Below the pieces are notes generated by a model, which was not told where the DNA came from, did not search any database, and saw nothing but the letters and a program-made list of their open reading frames with translations. Below, in pieces: positions 61,153-64,000 of a stretch of 64,000 nt of DNA. This DNA is from DAOQAU01 sp964640325 (GTDB lineage Bacteria; Cyanobacteriota; Vampirovibrionia; Gastranaerophilales; Gastranaerophilaceae): assembly GCA_964640325.1 (NCBI GenBank), contig CAZXID010000005.1:12659-76658 (forward strand), given 5' to 3'. Position numbers and translations under genes: made by a program. How positions within the stretch are numbered: the stretch's first letter is position 1; the number at the start of each line of letters is the position of its first letter.

Positions 61153-62256
61153 ATGACTAAAAAGACTTTTTTACACGATGAGCAGGTTAAATTGGGGGCA
61201 AAAATGATTGAATTTGCAGGTTGGATGATGCCTGTTTCTTATTCTTCGATTATTGATGAGCACAAAACAGTCAGGGAAAATGTCGGACTTTTTGATGTTT
61301 CGCATATGGGTGAAGTTTTTATCAAGGGGAAAGATGCTCTGTCTTTTCTGAATAAACTTGTGCCGCAGGATGTTTCAAAATTGACAAATTCAAAAGCGGT
61401 ATATTGCCAGCTTTTAAACAAAGAAGGCGGCATTATTGATGATTTGATTATTTATAAACTTGAAGAAAATGACTATCTTTTGATAGTTAACGCTTCAAGA
61501 ATAGACGAAGATTTAAACTGGATGGTCAGAAATTCTCTCGGATTTAGCGTTAATATAGATAATCAATCCCATAATTATTCGCTTTTGGCGATACAAGGGC
61601 CTAAAGCTTCGGATTTAATGAATAAAATGGGGCTTAAAAAAGACAACCAGCCTGAATTTTTTACTATAAAAAGGGCAGAGATTTTTAACATAAACCTTTT
61701 TGTTTCAAGGACAGGTTATACGGGCGAAGACGGTTTTGAAATACTTGTTAAAAACGAATTTTCCGAACTTTTGTGGAATTATATAATTGAGTATGGAAAA
61801 GAATTCGGCTTAAAACCTATCGGACTGGGTGCTCGTGACACGCTCAGGCTTGAAGCTGCGCTTCATTTGTACGGAAATGATATGGATGAGCAAACTTCTC
61901 CTGTTGAGGCGAATTTAACTTGGTCTGTTTCTAAGACAAAAACACAGGATTATAACGGAAAAGAAACAATCCAAAAACATCTTCGAACAGGTGGAGAAAA
62001 AAAACTTGTCGGACTAAAAATGTTGGATAAGGCAATCGCACGCCATGGCTATGATGTTTTTTACAAAAGTGAAAAGGTGGGAATTATAACCAGTGGAGGG
62101 GTTTCACCGGTATTAAATGAGAACATCGCGCTTGCTTATGTTAAAAATATTACAGAAATTTGCACAGGTACCATTCTTCAGGTTATGATAAGAGAAAAGC
62201 TATACAATGCTGAAGTGGTCAAAAGACCTTTTATTTTAAAGAAGAATAAGATTTAG
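61153..62256 (+). CDS. gcvT: Glycine cleavage system T protein (aminomethyltransferase)
   Basis: 367 residues from the ATG at 61153, preceded by AAGAGAG; an ATG 18 bp earlier has a weaker context. It transfers the methylene group from lipoyl-H protein to THF. Motifs: KMIEFAGWMMPVSY, GLFDVSHMGE, SRTGYTGEDGFEI and LGARDTLRLEA. No glycine riboswitch is recognisable in the 136 bp upstream. First gene of the gcv operon. Confidence 0.96.
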   Translation: MTKKTFLHDEQVKLGAKMIEFAGWMMPVSYSSIIDEHKTVRENVGLFDVSHMGEVFIKGKDALSFLNKLVPQDVSKLTNSKAVYCQLLNKEGGIIDDLIIYKLEENDYLLIVNASRIDEDLNWMVRNSLGFSVNIDNQSHNYSLLAIQGPKASDLMNKMGLKKDNQPEFFTIKRAEIFNINLFVSRTGYTGEDGFEILVKNEFSELLWNYIIEYGKEFGLKPIGLGARDTLRLEAALHLYGNDMDEQTSPVEANLTWSVSKTKTQDYNGKETIQKHLRTGGEKKLVGLKMLDKAIARHGYDVFYKSEKVGIITSGGVSPVLNENIALAYVKNITEICTGTILQVMIREKLYNAEVVKRPFILKKNKI

Positions 62257-62277
62257 TTATAAGGAGAATAATTAAAG

Positions 62278-62658
62278 ATGAGTTTAACAGAAGGAATTTT
62301 ATGCAGTAAAACCCATGAGTATATTATTGAACAGGGGGACAAATATGTAATCGGGCTTACCGATTATGCCGTTGAGCAGCTTGGGGATATAGTTTTTTTG
62401 GAGCTTCCCGATGTCGGAGCAGAATTTGTTAAAGGCGAAGTCTTTGCTACAATTGAATCGGTTAAAGCGGCATCTGAAATCTATATGCCGGTTTCCGGTA
62501 AAATTGTTGAAATTAACGATAAAGTAGTCGATAGTCCCGAAATTTTAAACGAGAGCCCTTTTGAAAAAGGCTGGCTTATTAAAATTCAAAGCCAAAGCGC
62601 AGCTCAAGAGTCTGTTGATTTGCTTGAGTATAACGACTATAAGGAAGAAGTGGCATAG
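62278..62658 (+). CDS. gcvH: Glycine cleavage system H protein
   Basis: 126 residues. The lipoyl-carrier lysine is K63 in TIESVKAASEIY. KTHEYI, GLTDYAVEQLGDIVFLELP and the C-terminal ESPFEKGWL are typical. It shuttles the aminomethyl group between GcvP, GcvT and the Lpd enzyme. AAGGAG precedes the ATG, and its stop overlaps the gcvPA GTG (TAGTG). Confidence 0.96.
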   Translation: MSLTEGILCSKTHEYIIEQGDKYVIGLTDYAVEQLGDIVFLELPDVGAEFVKGEVFATIESVKAASEIYMPVSGKIVEINDKVVDSPEILNESPFEKGWLIKIQSQSAAQESVDLLEYNDYKEEVA

Positions 62659-63923
62659 TGAAAAATTTTTTGGCGCATACGGATGAAACAAGAGAACAAA
62701 TGCTAAAAGTAATCTCCGGGTCATCAATTGATGACCTTTTTAAGGTTATTCCTCAAAAAGCTTGCTGTGTTGATTTTAATTTACCTGAAGCTTTAAGCGA
62801 AATGCAAACCCAAAAGCAGATTAAATCTCTTGCAAAAAAAAATAATATTGATTGGATTAGTTTTTTGGGGGCGGGTGTTTATAATAAATTTATTCCGGCA
62901 TGTGTTTTACAGATTGCCCAAAGGTTTGAATTTTTGACCGCTTATACTCCCTATCAGCCCGAGATTTCTCAAGGAACACTTCAGGTTATGTACGAATTTC
63001 AGTCGATGATTTGTAATCTGACAGGCATGGATGTTGCAAATGCCTCAGTATATGACGGGGCGACGGCTTGTGCCGAAGCAATTTTGATGGCATCTAGAAT
63101 TACAAAGCGCGAAAAAGTTTTAATTGATGAAAATATTAACCAGGAATATAAAGAGGTTATAAAAACTTACTGCAATGCCATAGGAATCGAAATTGAGTGG
63201 GAAATTACAAAAGAAAAAATTAATACAGGCGAATTTGCCTGCGTTTTGATCCAAACACCAAATTTCTATGGTGAAATTGTTGAATTTGATTTTCAAACTG
63301 AATTGGAAAATTCAAATACTTTGTTTACAGTTTGCGTAGATGTTTCGTCTTTGGCAATTTTAAAAGCACCTTCTGAATACGGTGCCGACATTGTTGTAGG
63401 AGATATACAGCCGCTTGGGATTCCGATGTCATTCGGAGGCCCGCATGCAGGATTTATGGCATGCCGTGAAAAATTCATGCGCCAGTTGCCCGGAAGAATT
63501 GCAGGCAGAACGCTCGATGCTGAAGGTAATCAGGCATTTACGCTTACCATTCAAACCAGAGAACAGCATATAAAAAGAGAAAAAGCCACAAGCAATATTT
63601 GTTCAAATCAGGCACTAATAGCACTTTGTGGTACTTTGTATCTGACTCTTTTGGGAGAAAAAGGCTTTAAGCAGGCGGGAATTTTATCAGCGCAAAATGC
63701 CCATAAACTATCGGAAAAGCTTTCTCAAAAGGGAATTAAGACTATAAATGAAAATTTTTACAACGAATTTGTAATTGAAGTTGAAAATTCTGATAAATTT
63801 CTGTCAAAACTTAGAGAAAACGGTATAATCGGCGGACTGAAGCTTGATGAAAAAAGAATCTTAATTGCAGTGACTGAAATGAACTCCGATGAGGACATAG
63901 AGCTTTATTGCAAAAGCGTTTAA
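62658..63923 (+). CDS. gcvPA: Glycine dehydrogenase (decarboxylating) subunit 1
   Basis: 421 residues from a GTG start. N-terminal half of the PLP-dependent P protein in its split form; motifs FLGAGVYNKFIPACV, AYTPYQPEISQGTLQ, SVYDGATACAEA and PLGIPMSFGGPHAGF are present. The PLP-lysine is on subunit 2 (GcvPB), which is not in the remaining 77 bp. It appears complete at its C-terminus and is followed by a strong terminator. Confidence 0.95.
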   Translation: MKNFLAHTDETREQMLKVISGSSIDDLFKVIPQKACCVDFNLPEALSEMQTQKQIKSLAKKNNIDWISFLGAGVYNKFIPACVLQIAQRFEFLTAYTPYQPEISQGTLQVMYEFQSMICNLTGMDVANASVYDGATACAEAILMASRITKREKVLIDENINQEYKEVIKTYCNAIGIEIEWEITKEKINTGEFACVLIQTPNFYGEIVEFDFQTELENSNTLFTVCVDVSSLAILKAPSEYGADIVVGDIQPLGIPMSFGGPHAGFMACREKFMRQLPGRIAGRTLDAEGNQAFTLTIQTREQHIKREKATSNICSNQALIALCGTLYLTLLGEKGFKQAGILSAQNAHKLSEKLSQKGIKTINENFYNEFVIEVENSDKFLSKLRENGIIGGLKLDEKRILIAVTEMNSDEDIELYCKSV

Positions 63924-63946
63924 ATTAAAAAATAAAAACATTATCA

Positions 63947-63991
63947 AACACGCAAGGGGCGGCACTTCTCAAGTGCCGCCCCTTGCGTGTT
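63947..63991 (+). terminator. Strong rho-independent terminator after gcvPA
   Basis: Perfect 21-bp-class inverted repeat (AAACACGCAAGGGGCGGCAC and its complement) with a short loop CTTCTCAAG, followed by a T-rich end. It begins 24 bp after the gcvPA stop. Confidence 0.93.
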
Positions 63992-64000
63992 TATTTAATT

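Overview
The window is 64 kb of an AT-rich bacterial chromosome. It is gene-dense, with short intergenic gaps and no tRNA, rRNA, insertion sequence, phage or CRISPR array that I can see. The gene set indicates a flagellated diderm bacterium: LptB/LptG lipopolysaccharide export, an MCE-domain lipid-transport protein, a TolC-type outer-membrane factor, flagellar FliN/O/P/Q/R/D and a PilT-type ATPase. The short omega-like RNA polymerase subunit, the long membrane-anchored YvcK protein and the MGMAASQAR-type N-termini at the left end together suggest a non-photosynthetic relative of Cyanobacteria (Melainabacteria/Vampirovibrionia, Gastranaerophilales-like). That placement is inference from remembered family features; I ran no search.

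Layout. 1-4.4 kb: a rightward cluster of unrecognised proteins. Three of them (58-1062, 1262-2515, 4011-4352) share alpha-helical N- and C-terminal ends around a middle of very different size, and a fourth (2561-3400) has helical ends around a Gly/Ser/Ala-rich core. 4.6-7.9 kb: tig-clpP-clpX. 8-9.7 kb: a small lipoprotein, a BlaI-like repressor preceded by an 11-C tract, an unknown gene and a TadE-like pilin. 9.7-19.6 kb: radA, a CgeB-like glycosyltransferase, a degenerate hybrid-cluster protein, upp, an MCE protein, rpoZ, purine nucleoside phosphorylase, trxB and two family-2 glycosyltransferases. 19.7-26.6 kb: an M16 double-domain protease, then a leftward flagellar export/switch operon fliN-fliO-fliP-fliQ-(pilus-secretin-type N domain)-fliR. 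26.7-33.2 kb: metallophosphoesterase, ArnT-like glycosyltransferase, a decayed region (29.5-30.1 kb), anmK, nnrD, trmL and a CDP-alcohol phosphatidyltransferase. 33.2-39.1 kb: oxidoreductase, yvcK-panB-panC-membrane protein, and a LamB/YcsF protein. 39.3-42.9 kb: lptB-lptG, a phosphodiester glycosidase, a dual-specificity phosphatase and rpsT. 43-49.7 kb: a large TPR protein and a drug-efflux locus (MarR, HlyD, DHA2 permease, divergent TolC-like protein). 49.8-55.3 kb: a Xer recombinase, a PfkB kinase and aroC-aroK-aroB. 55.3-61 kb: fliD, a GGDEF/HD-GYP protein, recO and a pilT-like gene. 61.1-64 kb: gcvT-gcvH-gcvPA closed by a strong terminator.

Features that stand out: (i) the family at the left end, with axial-filament-like architecture; (ii) a Hcp homologue that has lost nearly all its metal ligands; (iii) a pilus/secretin-type N domain inserted between fliQ and fliR, beside a C-terminally extended FliQ; (iv) about seven genes whose -10 box lies 6 nt before the start codon with no ribosome-binding site, so probably leaderless mRNAs; (v) degenerate 7- and 8-bp tandem repeats in many intergenic gaps; (vi) five of seven convergent gene pairs ending in the same 4-bp TTAA/TTAG stop-codon overlap.
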